From the NCBI GenBank assembly GCA_944392425.1, contig CALXWM010000010.1:1-39625 (forward strand): 39,625 bases of DNA. The letters are read 5' to 3'. The position numbers and the translations under genes are program-made. Positions 15,016 to 23,420 of this stretch are shown here, piece after piece. Origin of the DNA: an uncultured Clostridia bacterium. Its GTDB lineage: Bacteria > Bacillota > Clostridia > TANB77 > CAG-508. How positions within the stretch are numbered: the stretch's first letter is position 1; every line of letters starts with the position of its first letter. The notes under the pieces are model-generated. The model saw only the letters and a program-made list of their open reading frames with translations, made no database searches and had not been told where the DNA came from.

Positions 15016-16845
15016 TTATTCTTCTTCCTCATCAAATTGTGAGTTATACAGTCTAGCATAAGCTCCATTCTTAGCAAGTAATTCTTCATGATTTCCTTGC
15101 TCAACAATATCTCCGTGCTCCATAACTAGTATTAAGTCTGCATTTTTTATTGTAGATAATCTATGAGCAATTATAAAGCTTGTTCTACCTTTCATTAAAT
15201 TATCCATTGCTGATTGAATTTGTATTTCTGTTCTAGTGTCTATACTTGATGTTGCTTCATCTAGAATTAGAATCTTAGGGTTTGCAAGTATTACACGTGC
15301 TATTGTTAAAAGTTGTTTTTGTCCTGCAGATATATTTGATGTTTCTTCATTAAGTACCATATCATAAGAGTTTGGTAATGTTTTAATAAAATGATGTACA
15401 TGGGCAGCTTTTGCTGCTTCAATTACTTCTGCATCTGTTGCATCTGGTTTTCCGTAACGTATATTATCCTTTATTGAACCACTGAATAGCCATGTGTCTT
15501 GAAGTACCATTCCGAACATTTTTCTTAAATCACCACGGTTAAAATCTTTTATATTGTTTCCATCAACGTATATTCCTCCAGAATTTACATCATAGAATCT
15601 CATTAAAAGTTTAACCATTGTTGTTTTTCCAGCTCCTGTTGGTCCAACAATTGCAATTTTTTGTCCATCATGAACATTTGCATTAAAATCATGAATTATT
15701 ATATTGTCATCATCATATCCAAATTCTACATGGTCAAACTTAACATTTCCTTTAAGTCCTTCTACCCTCTTTGGATTTGCAATTTCTTGTACTTCTTCTT
15801 TTTCTTCCAAGAATTCAAATACTCTTTCTGCTGATGCAACCATTGTTTGAAGCATCCCAGATATTTGAGCAATTTGAGATATAGGTTGTGTAAATTGTCT
15901 CATGTATTGTATAAATGATTGGATATTACCAACTGTAATTTGTCCTTGTGCTGCTAAGTATCCACCAAGTATTGCAACTCCTACATATGCAATATTCCCA
16001 ATAAAGTTCATAATTGGATGCATTAATCCTGATAAAAATTGAGATTTCCATCCTGAATTATATAGGTTATCATTTTCTTCTTTAAAAGCTTTTAATACTT
16101 TTTCTTGACTATTGAAAGCTTTTACAATTAACTGTCCACCATATATTTCTTCTACTTGACCATCTAAGTATCCTAAGTGGTCTTGTTGAGCTTTGAAATA
16201 TTTTTGTGATTTTTTTGCAATTTTACTTACTACAAATACTGTTATAGGAAGTATTAATACTGCTATTATTGTCATTTCCCAGCTTATTGATAACATCATT
16301 ATTAATATTCCAATTACTGTACATATTGCGGTAATGATTTGTGTTATACTTTGATTTAAGTTTTGTGAAAGCATATCAACATCATTTGAAATTACTGATA
16401 ATACTTCACCATTTGTTCTTTTATCAAAGAATTTCATTGGTAGTTTGTTTATTTTAGCTACTAAATCATTACGTACTTTATAGCTGACTTTTTGGGCAAC
16501 ATTTGTCATTACAAATCCTTGAATTGCTGAAAACGCCATACTTATTACATATAACACTAAAAGTGTAATTAGTATATTAGCAATTGCTTCAAAGTTTATT
16601 CCGCTTCCTCCAGACAATTTGCTTATAAGTCCATTATATATTTCAGTAGTAGCATTACCTAGTATTTTAGGTCCAACTATTGAAAATATTGTACTTCCAA
16701 TAGCAAATATTAATACTATTATTATTTGCCATTTATATGGTGCCAAATAATTTTTTATTAATTTTTTTACGGTTCCTGTAAAGTCTTTTGCTTTTTCAGG
16801 TGTCTTATTTGAGCCACCTCTCATTCCTCCCATTGGTCCCGGCAT
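15016..16845 (-). CDS. Heterodimeric ABC exporter subunit, consensus catalytic Glu
   Basis: 609 aa: six membrane helices in the N-terminal half and an ABC domain with Walker A GPTGAGKTTMVKL, signature ISAGQKQLLTIARV, Walker B ILILDEATSSID and H-loop IIAHRLST. The signature departs from LSGGQ while the catalytic Glu is intact, the pattern of the partner that completes the consensus site together with the other subunit (LmrCD/BmrCD/TM287-288 type). Starts are GTG 16854 or ATG 16845; AAGGAAGG is eight bases before the ATG, chosen here. Likely exports drugs, lipids or peptides; substrate unknown. Confidence 0.9.
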   Translation of the reverse strand: MPGPMGGMRGGSNKTPEKAKDFTGTVKKLIKNYLAPYKWQIIIVLIFAIGSTIFSIVGPKILGNATTEIYNGLISKLSGGSGINFEAIANILITLLVLYVISMAFSAIQGFVMTNVAQKVSYKVRNDLVAKINKLPMKFFDKRTNGEVLSVISNDVDMLSQNLNQSITQIITAICTVIGILIMMLSISWEMTIIAVLILPITVFVVSKIAKKSQKYFKAQQDHLGYLDGQVEEIYGGQLIVKAFNSQEKVLKAFKEENDNLYNSGWKSQFLSGLMHPIMNFIGNIAYVGVAILGGYLAAQGQITVGNIQSFIQYMRQFTQPISQIAQISGMLQTMVASAERVFEFLEEKEEVQEIANPKRVEGLKGNVKFDHVEFGYDDDNIIIHDFNANVHDGQKIAIVGPTGAGKTTMVKLLMRFYDVNSGGIYVDGNNIKDFNRGDLRKMFGMVLQDTWLFSGSIKDNIRYGKPDATDAEVIEAAKAAHVHHFIKTLPNSYDMVLNEETSNISAGQKQLLTIARVILANPKILILDEATSSIDTRTEIQIQSAMDNLMKGRTSFIIAHRLSTIKNADLILVMEHGDIVEQGNHEELLAKNGAYARLYNSQFDEEEE

Positions 16846-16850
16846 GCTAC

Positions 16851-19034
16851 TCACCTTCCTTTCCGTTTAGTATTGTTTAGCTCTTCTTCTGATAATTGTG
16901 ATAAAGCTATTTGTCTATATGTTTCGCAGTTCTTTAATAATTCTTCGTGAGTACCTTTTCCTACTATTTTTCCTTCTTCAAGAACTATTATTTTGTCTGC
17001 ATTCATTATTGTACTAATTCTTTGTGCAACTATTATTACAGTTTTGTTTTCTGTTTGTTCATTTAATGCTTCTCTTAATGCTTTATCTGTTTTTAAATCT
17101 AGTGCTGAGAAGCTATCATCAAATACGTATATTTCTGGGTCTATTGCTAATGCTCTCGCAATTGATAAACGTTGTTTTTGTCCACCAGACACGTTATTTC
17201 CGCCTTGTGCTATTGGTGAATTATATTTATCTTCTTTCTTTTCGATGAATTCTGTTGCTTGAGCAATTGATGCTGCTTTTTTCATTTCTTCATCAGATAT
17301 ATTATCTTTACCATATTTAATATTTGATTCTATTGTTCCTGAGAATAATACTCCTTTTTGTGGTACAAATCCAATTCTGCTTCTTAAATCTTTTTGTGAT
17401 ACATCTTTAATATTTACACCATCAACTAATAGTTCTCCTCCTGTTACATCATAAAATCTTGGTATTAAATTTACTAAAGTTGATTTACCACTACCTGTAC
17501 TTCCTATAATAGCAGTTGTTTTTCCAGCTTCAGCTGTAAAGTCTATATCTTCAAGTATCTCTGTATCTGCATCTGGATATCTGAATGAAACATTTTTAAA
17601 TTCTACCAATCCTTTTTTGCTTTCATCAAATTTAGCTTGTTCATTTTCTGGTTTATCTTTTATTTGAGGTTCTGTTTCTAATACTTCATTAATACGATTT
17701 GCTGATACTGATGCTCTTGGTAATAGTATTGAAATAATTGAAATCATTAAGAATGCCATTACAATTTGCATTGTGTATTGTAAGAAGGCCATCATGTCTC
17801 CAACTTGCATTATACCTTCATCAATACTATGTCCACCAACCCAAATAATTAATATCATGATTGCTTGCATTATAAACATCATTGCTGGCATCATTAAGCT
17901 CATTGCCTTATTTACAAATACACTGTTTTTCATTAAGTTTGTATTTGCTTCATCAAATCTTTTCTCTTCTCTTTTTTGTGTATTAAATGCTCTTATTACT
18001 GGTAAACCTGTTAAGATTTCTCTTGCAACTAAGTTTAATCTATCTATTAAATCTTGCATTTTTCTAAATCTAGGCATTGCTACAATAAATAATGCTAAAA
18101 CTACTGCCATAATAAGTATAACTGCTAAAGCTATAACCCACGCCATAGAAAGAGTACCTGTTCTTATAACCCTAATTACTCCTCCTATTCCTATTATAGG
18201 TGCATAGACTAATACTCTAAATAACATCGTTATTAATTGTTGTATTTGTTGTACATCGTTCGTACTTCTTGTAATTAATGATGCCGTTGAAAATTGATTA
18301 AATTCAGCTGTTGAAAAGCTTAATACTTTTTTGAATAATTTTTCTCTTAAAGTTCTTCCTAGTCTTGCTGCAACTCTTGATGATAAGAACATTATTGTTA
18401 CAGCTGAAAGCATACTAATTAATGCTACTCCTGCCATCTGTAATCCAACTATAAGAATATAGTTGTTTTGAATTTTGTCTAGATCCATACCAATAGATGC
18501 ATATTCACTCTTTACAGCTTGAATACCAGCTTGCTCTATAATTGAATCTGACATTGTATTTACTGTAGAATTAATTTGTTCTAATATAGCAATTCTTTGT
18601 GCTTCTGGCATTTGTTTAATCAAGTCAATATTTGCTGTTTCATCATTTTCTAATTGATATAGTACTGCCAATGGCTTAGCCATTAAGCTTTCTAAATGTT
18701 CTTTTTCATCAGTTGAAATGTTTTTTAATTCATAGATGTCTTGGTTTTGCAATTCTGGATATTCTTCTAGATTTTCATCTGTTTTCTCCATTAGCTCATA
18801 GTAACTTTGTATTTCATCATCATTTTCTGTAAAATACATTAAGTTTTCTAATTCGCTCGCTTTAATTGCTTCTGGCACAGCATATTCTATACCGCCCTGT
18901 TGAATACCAACATTTACTATTCTAGAAGTAAAGTCTGGTAGGTTTAAATCTGCTGCCGCTTGAATACATAATAAAATAATGATTGCAATTACTAGTAAAA
19001 TTGATTCTTTTAAATTTTTTAAAATTTTTAGCAT
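16851..19034 (-). CDS. Heterodimeric ABC exporter subunit, degenerate catalytic site
   Basis: 727 aa. The first membrane helix is followed by a large extracytoplasmic insertion (residues about 35-190) rich in Glu and Gln, as in BmrD/LmrD. The ABC domain has Walker A GSTGSGKSTLVNL, signature NVSGGQKQRLSIAR and Walker B IYVFDDSFSALD: Asp replaces the catalytic Glu, making one ATP site degenerate. It precedes its partner gene with overlapping ends. The fourth-last codon is CGG; a +1 slip there would change the end from RKGR to GKEGE and move the stop to just before the next ATG. Confidence 0.9.
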   Translation of the reverse strand: MLKILKNLKESILLVIAIIILLCIQAAADLNLPDFTSRIVNVGIQQGGIEYAVPEAIKASELENLMYFTENDDEIQSYYELMEKTDENLEEYPELQNQDIYELKNISTDEKEHLESLMAKPLAVLYQLENDETANIDLIKQMPEAQRIAILEQINSTVNTMSDSIIEQAGIQAVKSEYASIGMDLDKIQNNYILIVGLQMAGVALISMLSAVTIMFLSSRVAARLGRTLREKLFKKVLSFSTAEFNQFSTASLITRSTNDVQQIQQLITMLFRVLVYAPIIGIGGVIRVIRTGTLSMAWVIALAVILIMAVVLALFIVAMPRFRKMQDLIDRLNLVAREILTGLPVIRAFNTQKREEKRFDEANTNLMKNSVFVNKAMSLMMPAMMFIMQAIMILIIWVGGHSIDEGIMQVGDMMAFLQYTMQIVMAFLMISIISILLPRASVSANRINEVLETEPQIKDKPENEQAKFDESKKGLVEFKNVSFRYPDADTEILEDIDFTAEAGKTTAIIGSTGSGKSTLVNLIPRFYDVTGGELLVDGVNIKDVSQKDLRSRIGFVPQKGVLFSGTIESNIKYGKDNISDEEMKKAASIAQATEFIEKKEDKYNSPIAQGGNNVSGGQKQRLSIARALAIDPEIYVFDDSFSALDLKTDKALREALNEQTENKTVIIVAQRISTIMNADKIIVLEEGKIVGKGTHEELLKNCETYRQIALSQLSEEELNNTKRKGR

Positions 19035-19075
19035 AACTTTACTACCCCTTCCTGCTAATTTTTACGTATTTTGTA

Positions 19076-19104
19076 ATTATATCTACTGAATAAGTATATG
19101 TCAA
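19076..19104 (-). promoter_or_regulatory. Promoter of the ABC exporter operon
   Basis: Minus strand TTGACA (19099-19104), 17-base spacer, TATAAT (19076-19081): a full consensus promoter about 40 bases before the start codon of the first exporter gene. No regulator gene is adjacent. Confidence 0.8.
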
Positions 19105-19291
19105 TTAGTTCTTTGTAAAATTGATGTAAATTTTTGTTTTTATCTTTTTTATTTTTTGTATTATAAAAAAATCTACTAATATACTTTAAAATTTATTAGT
19201 ATATTGATATAATTAAATTATCAAATTTAAAAAACAGATTGAAATATTTAACTTTTTTCAATCAAACTTGTATTTTAAAAAGGAGCAAAAT

Positions 19292-20209
19292 ATGAATGAT
19301 TTAATTAGTGTTGTTGTAAGTATTTATAATGATGAAAAGAATTTAAAAGATTGTATTATTTCTATAATAGGTCAAACATATAGAAATTTAGAAATTATAT
19401 TAGTTGACGATGGTTCTACAGATGGTTCGGCCAAAATATGTGATGATTTAGTTCTTACAAGTTCTAAAATGAAGTTGGTTCATAGGATGCATTCAGGTCT
19501 TGGAGATAGTAGAAATGTTGGCTTAGACATGGCTACTGGAAAGTATGTTACTTTCGTTAATGGATCAGATAGAATTAAAAGTGATATGATAGAAAATTTA
19601 TATAAAATAATGCAAAACTATCCTGTAGATATGTCAATGTGTTCTTGTTATACCTCTGGAATGGCTCAAAGTAATACTAGTACTATTATTACTTTATCTT
19701 CTGAAGATGCTATAAGACAATTGCTTATTGGAAAGTCTATTGGTAATACTGTATGTGGCAAATTATTTAAAAAGTCTCTTTTTTATTCTATCAAATTTTC
19801 TAATGACAATGCCGATGTACTTATAAGGCTCATAGAATTAAGTAAAAAAGTAGGTTTTGTAAATATTTCTGCTTACCTTTGCAATAATGTAGAAACTTTT
19901 TCTAGAACTTCATTAATAAACAGAGATATACGTACTATGAAATTGTATCCAAATCTTGATATATATTGCCAATACGATATATTAAAAAAATTACAAAATG
20001 AATTTTACGAGGCTTTTTGTAATAATATTCCTTTAATTAATTCGGATAATATGTATAAAATGTTTATGCAAATAGTTAATGAAAAAGAAGAAAAAATTTC
20101 TCCATTTTTAAGTTATAAGCGTAAAGCTCACATGTATTTGATAGCAGATGATTATAATACATATAAAAGAATTTGCCCTGTGCTACCTGAATTAGATGTA
20201 AATAACTAA
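19292..20209 (+). CDS. Family 2 glycosyltransferase-like protein, degenerate DXD
   Basis: 305 aa. GT-A start MNDLISVVVSIYNDEKNLKD, nucleotide-binding LVDDGSTDGSAKICDD (residues 38-50) and GLGDSRNVGLDMATGKYVTFV are typical GT2. The metal-binding DXD normally found as DSDD reads VNGSDR (residues 89-94), and the acidic catalytic-base segment (EDL) is replaced by NADVLIRLIEL. It may therefore be inactive or use another metal ligand. AGGAG precedes ATG 19292. It stands alone between divergent and convergent genes, not in a polysaccharide cluster. Confidence 0.8.
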   Translation: MNDLISVVVSIYNDEKNLKDCIISIIGQTYRNLEIILVDDGSTDGSAKICDDLVLTSSKMKLVHRMHSGLGDSRNVGLDMATGKYVTFVNGSDRIKSDMIENLYKIMQNYPVDMSMCSCYTSGMAQSNTSTIITLSSEDAIRQLLIGKSIGNTVCGKLFKKSLFYSIKFSNDNADVLIRLIELSKKVGFVNISAYLCNNVETFSRTSLINRDIRTMKLYPNLDIYCQYDILKKLQNEFYEAFCNNIPLINSDNMYKMFMQIVNEKEEKISPFLSYKRKAHMYLIADDYNTYKRICPVLPELDVNN

Positions 20210-20245
20210 TAATACTTGAATAAGACTTGATTTTAAAAATTGCAG

Positions 20246-20294
20246 CTCCACCATATGTTCTAGAGCCTTTAATGCGTAAGAACATATGGTGGAG
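20246..20294. terminator. Perfect 16-bp inverted repeat between convergent genes
   Basis: CTCCACCATATGTTCT (20246-20261) and its exact complement (20279-20294) with a 17-base loop. On the minus strand a TTTTT run follows after four bases, so it can terminate the MucBP gene; the plus strand has no proper T tract. Its higher GC and perfect symmetry also fit a small repeat element. Confidence 0.6.
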
Positions 20295-20315
20295 TATTTC
20301 CAATATCATTAATTT

Positions 20316-22052
20316 TTATTTTTTCTTATAATAAATGATATATTCTTTTTCGTTTGGATCTAAAACAATATCATAATGTTGTTTGATATTTTTCTCTTCT
20401 AGTTTATTGTCAACCTCATCTTCTGTAATCTCACTATTTTCTTCATAATCGTCAGATATTATTTCATCTACAATATCAGTATTTTTCAAATTGCTATCTA
20501 AATTATATTTGTCTCCTTTACTATCATAATAGCTTTCCTCTTCTTCCAGTTTTGAATTATCAATTATTTTTTTACTTTCGTAATTCTCTAATGCATCTTT
20601 TATTAAGTCATTTGCACTATTAATTGTATCTTTATCTTCTGCAATATTTAGAACATATCCATCAAAGCTCTTTGACTCTACTTCTACTTTGTCTCCTTCC
20701 AAACCACTTATTACTTCTTCGTCCAATAGTTTATTTGTTTCCATATCAACATGTTTAACTACCATACTTACTTGTTTTTTGTAGTAATAAGTTACTTTAG
20801 TATTATCTGAATTAATTGTGCCTTCTGTTTCGCCATCAACTTTAGATAACTCATACCCAGGAATTACTTTTTCTTCTGTTTTATAAGAATTTCCGTAAAT
20901 ATCTGTTATAACAACATCGTTTGCTATACTTTCACCTGTAATTTCATTTACATATAAAGCATTTACGGTTCCAAGCTTATTATATGTAAAAACTCTTTCT
21001 TCCTCTCCAGCAGTCATTTTACCACTTAAATTCTGTACCTCACATATATATCCTTTAATATCTTTAGGATAAATACTATATTCTTTTCCTTCATACCCTT
21101 CAATAATTTTAGGTTCTAGTATATTATTACCCAAGGTATCTACATATTTTATTTTAATACTTGCATTTTTTGCATAATTGTATTTCACATTAATTCTCTC
21201 TTTCTTAAGCACTCCTTCTGTTTCACCATCAATACCAACTAATTTGAAGCCACTTATATTCTTATTAAATGAATTTATATTATATTTTTCGTTTACTGTT
21301 CCTATAATAGTTTCCTCAGGAGAAATTTCTGAATTTGTATTTAAATCTACATATTTTAGCATTACACCTTTTGAAGGTAAATCTATTTTATATGTAAGAT
21401 TTTCTGAATAATTACCACTATTGTCTATTGCTCTAATGTGTAAATAATAGTCCTTGTTCCATTCAATACCTGTAAACAAAATTGGTTCATTATTTATTTT
21501 GTTAACATTAAATCCTGCTTCTGTTTCTTTGCTATTGTCAATAATGTAGTTGTATCCCTTTATACCATAATCACTGTATATTTGAGTAATATTGGATTTG
21601 TTGCTTTGAGCATCTTCTTTATTATCTACACTTGTGTCATTAGTTTTATCCTCAGTTTCTATATAATATTCATATAATGTTGCTTCATCCTTTGCTGGTG
21701 TAAAACTAATAATTATATAGTCGTCAGTTACTATCGATTTAATATTCGTAACATTATTTGGATTAGCTTTGTCTTTAGTTTCTATTTCAAAAGTGTTTGT
21801 TGTGCTTAAAATGCCCTGTTTTTCTTCTGATTTTACTTCTGTAAATTCATTTTCTTCTTTTGCTTTTTGATATAGTTTCACATTACAATCTTTTGTAGAT
21901 TTTGCTTGTATAGCAATTTTGTCTGCTTCTGATTTTACTTGTTTTTTACTTATGGTTACATTGTTACTATTCATTTGCATATAAATTAAAACTGTAGCCA
22001 ATAAAATAACACAAGCACAAAAAATAATCTTTAGTTTAGAAATTTTGTGCAT
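20316..22052 (-). CDS. Membrane-anchored MucBP-repeat surface protein
   Basis: 578 aa. N-terminal signal-anchor (KLKIIFCACVILLATVLIYM), an acidic linker, a fibronectin-like region around TGIEWNKDYYLHIRAIDNSG, then at least four MucBP-like repeats beginning GVMLKYVDLNTN, ASIKIKYVDTLGN, VNALYVNEITGES and VSMVVKHVDMETN, each ending near a GxxxxxYxY segment. MucBP domains bind mucin or act as surface stalks. No LPXTG sorting motif; the C-terminus is Asp/Glu-rich and ends EYIIYYKKK, so attachment is through the N-terminal helix. AGGAGGT is nine bases before ATG 22052; the TTG at 22058 is too close. Confidence 0.8.
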   Translation of the reverse strand: MHKISKLKIIFCACVILLATVLIYMQMNSNNVTISKKQVKSEADKIAIQAKSTKDCNVKLYQKAKEENEFTEVKSEEKQGILSTTNTFEIETKDKANPNNVTNIKSIVTDDYIIISFTPAKDEATLYEYYIETEDKTNDTSVDNKEDAQSNKSNITQIYSDYGIKGYNYIIDNSKETEAGFNVNKINNEPILFTGIEWNKDYYLHIRAIDNSGNYSENLTYKIDLPSKGVMLKYVDLNTNSEISPEETIIGTVNEKYNINSFNKNISGFKLVGIDGETEGVLKKERINVKYNYAKNASIKIKYVDTLGNNILEPKIIEGYEGKEYSIYPKDIKGYICEVQNLSGKMTAGEEERVFTYNKLGTVNALYVNEITGESIANDVVITDIYGNSYKTEEKVIPGYELSKVDGETEGTINSDNTKVTYYYKKQVSMVVKHVDMETNKLLDEEVISGLEGDKVEVESKSFDGYVLNIAEDKDTINSANDLIKDALENYESKKIIDNSKLEEEESYYDSKGDKYNLDSNLKNTDIVDEIISDDYEENSEITEDEVDNKLEEKNIKQHYDIVLDPNEKEYIIYYKKK

Positions 22053-22224
22053 AGGCAAGCACCTCCTCTAAATATAAAATTTTAAAAAGTTAAGTGGAAA
22101 TTACAATAATCTGATTGATTATTGATTTTAAGAATGAAACAATTTGAATAACAAATTGTGGAATTATTATATATGGTATTTTATGGTATGTCAAGTGGTT
22201 TTGAAAAAAATTTTTAAATTAGAA

Positions 22225-22264
22225 AAGCGATCATATATATTTTTTCTCATATATATGGTCGCTT
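22225..22264 (-). terminator. Intrinsic terminator of ppaC
   Basis: A 16-base stem AAGCGATCATATATAT (22225-22240) pairs with ATATATATGGTCGCTT (22249-22264, one G-T), followed on the minus strand by TTTTCT. It is just after the ppaC stop codon. Confidence 0.75.
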
Positions 22265-22273
22265 ATAAATTAT

Positions 22274-23203
22274 TTAATCAATTACTTCTAATATTTGTGG
22301 TGCTATTTGTTTCTTTCTTGAAACAACACCTTCTAGCATCATTGAATCTAACTCATCTAGTTTTTTATTGAATGCTTTTTCTGTAAGTTCTTTTTCTGCA
22401 CCGAGAGCAATAATTTTAGAGTTAGTATTTATGATGTCTGTTATTACAAATATAAATAGGTCAATTTTCTTTTCAGCAATTTCTTTTTCCATTGCAAACT
22501 CTATTTCTTCTCTTCTTGAGAAAACATCGTTAATATCTGCTGTATTAACTTGTGCAATAATTACTTTTTTTCCATTCTTTTCAAATTCTTTTGCGTCTAA
22601 ATTAATAACTTCTTGGCTTGAATATGTACTTAAGTCAGTTCCTGCTTTTAGCATTTCTAATCCATATTCACTTGCCTTTAAGCCTGTAATATTTTCAAGT
22701 TCTTCAACTGCTTTTACATCTTTTTCTGTGCATGTAGGAGATTTTAATAATAATGTATCTGATACAATTGCACTTAGCATTAATGTTCCCATAGTTTTGT
22801 CTATTTCTAATCCTGCATTTTTATATTCTTCAAAAAGAATTGTAGCTGTACATCCATAAGGTTTTGCTAAGTAATATAGAGGTTCATTTGTTTCAAAGTC
22901 TGCTATTCTGTGGTGATCAATAACTGCTAGAACTTTAGCATTTTCTCTACCTTCTACACTTTGACCTTTCTCATTGTGGTCTACCAAAATTAGCTTTTGT
23001 CCTTCTTCTACTTTTTCAATTAATTCTTGAGGTTCCATATTTAAGTGTTTGAATACAAATTCTGTTTCTTTATTAAGATTTCCTAGTCTTACTGGTTTGC
23101 AATCTACTCCATAATGTTTTGCTAAATTTGCCATAACTATACTTGAACAAATTGAATCTGTGTCTGGATTTTTGTGTCCTGTTACTAATACTTTATTTTC
23201 CAT
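22274..23203 (-). CDS. ppaC: Manganese-dependent inorganic pyrophosphatase (family II)
   Basis: 309 aa DHH-superfamily enzyme. N-terminal metal site VTGHKNPDTDSICS, LILVDHNEKGQS and VLAVIDHHRIADF supply the Mn ligands; AYGCTATI-like PYGCTATILFEEY and the C-terminal VVSRKKQIAPQI (SRKK substrate-binding motif) complete the family pattern. It hydrolyses pyrophosphate to phosphate in the cytosol, pulling biosynthesis forward. Length equals the family norm. Transcribed alone from the promoter at 23303-23332. Confidence 0.95.
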   Translation of the reverse strand: MENKVLVTGHKNPDTDSICSSIVMANLAKHYGVDCKPVRLGNLNKETEFVFKHLNMEPQELIEKVEEGQKLILVDHNEKGQSVEGRENAKVLAVIDHHRIADFETNEPLYYLAKPYGCTATILFEEYKNAGLEIDKTMGTLMLSAIVSDTLLLKSPTCTEKDVKAVEELENITGLKASEYGLEMLKAGTDLSTYSSQEVINLDAKEFEKNGKKVIIAQVNTADINDVFSRREEIEFAMEKEIAEKKIDLFIFVITDIINTNSKIIALGAEKELTEKAFNKKLDELDSMMLEGVVSRKKQIAPQILEVID

Positions 23204-23302
23204 ATTTTATTACTGTCCTTTCTCAAGAAGATGCGTAATTCTTATGTTTTATTTGATTATTGTATAAATTGCACATTGCTTCTTTCTTAATTTCATGGTC
23301 TT

Positions 23303-23332
23303 ATTATATAATTAATGATTGAAAAAAGTCAA
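23303..23332 (-). promoter_or_regulatory. Promoter of ppaC
   Basis: Minus strand TTGACT (23327-23332), 18-base spacer, TATAAT (23303-23308), about 100 bases before the ppaC start. Confidence 0.7.
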
Positions 23333-23358
23333 TAATTTATGATGAATTCGCATAAAAA

Positions 23359-23381
23359 TAGACTAGCTAATTGCTAGTCTA
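23359..23381 (-). terminator. Hairpin downstream of the variable-region gene
   Basis: Nine-pair stem TAGACTAGC (23359-23367) / GCTAGTCTA (23373-23381) with a 5-base loop and TTTTT on the minus strand: an intrinsic terminator for the SUMF1-like gene. Some DGRs have a hairpin just 3' of the variable region that aids mutagenic homing; a double role is speculative. Confidence 0.75.
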
Positions 23382-23420
23382 AAATCGTTTTACACAAAAA
23401 TATTTACACTCTCTTTAGCT

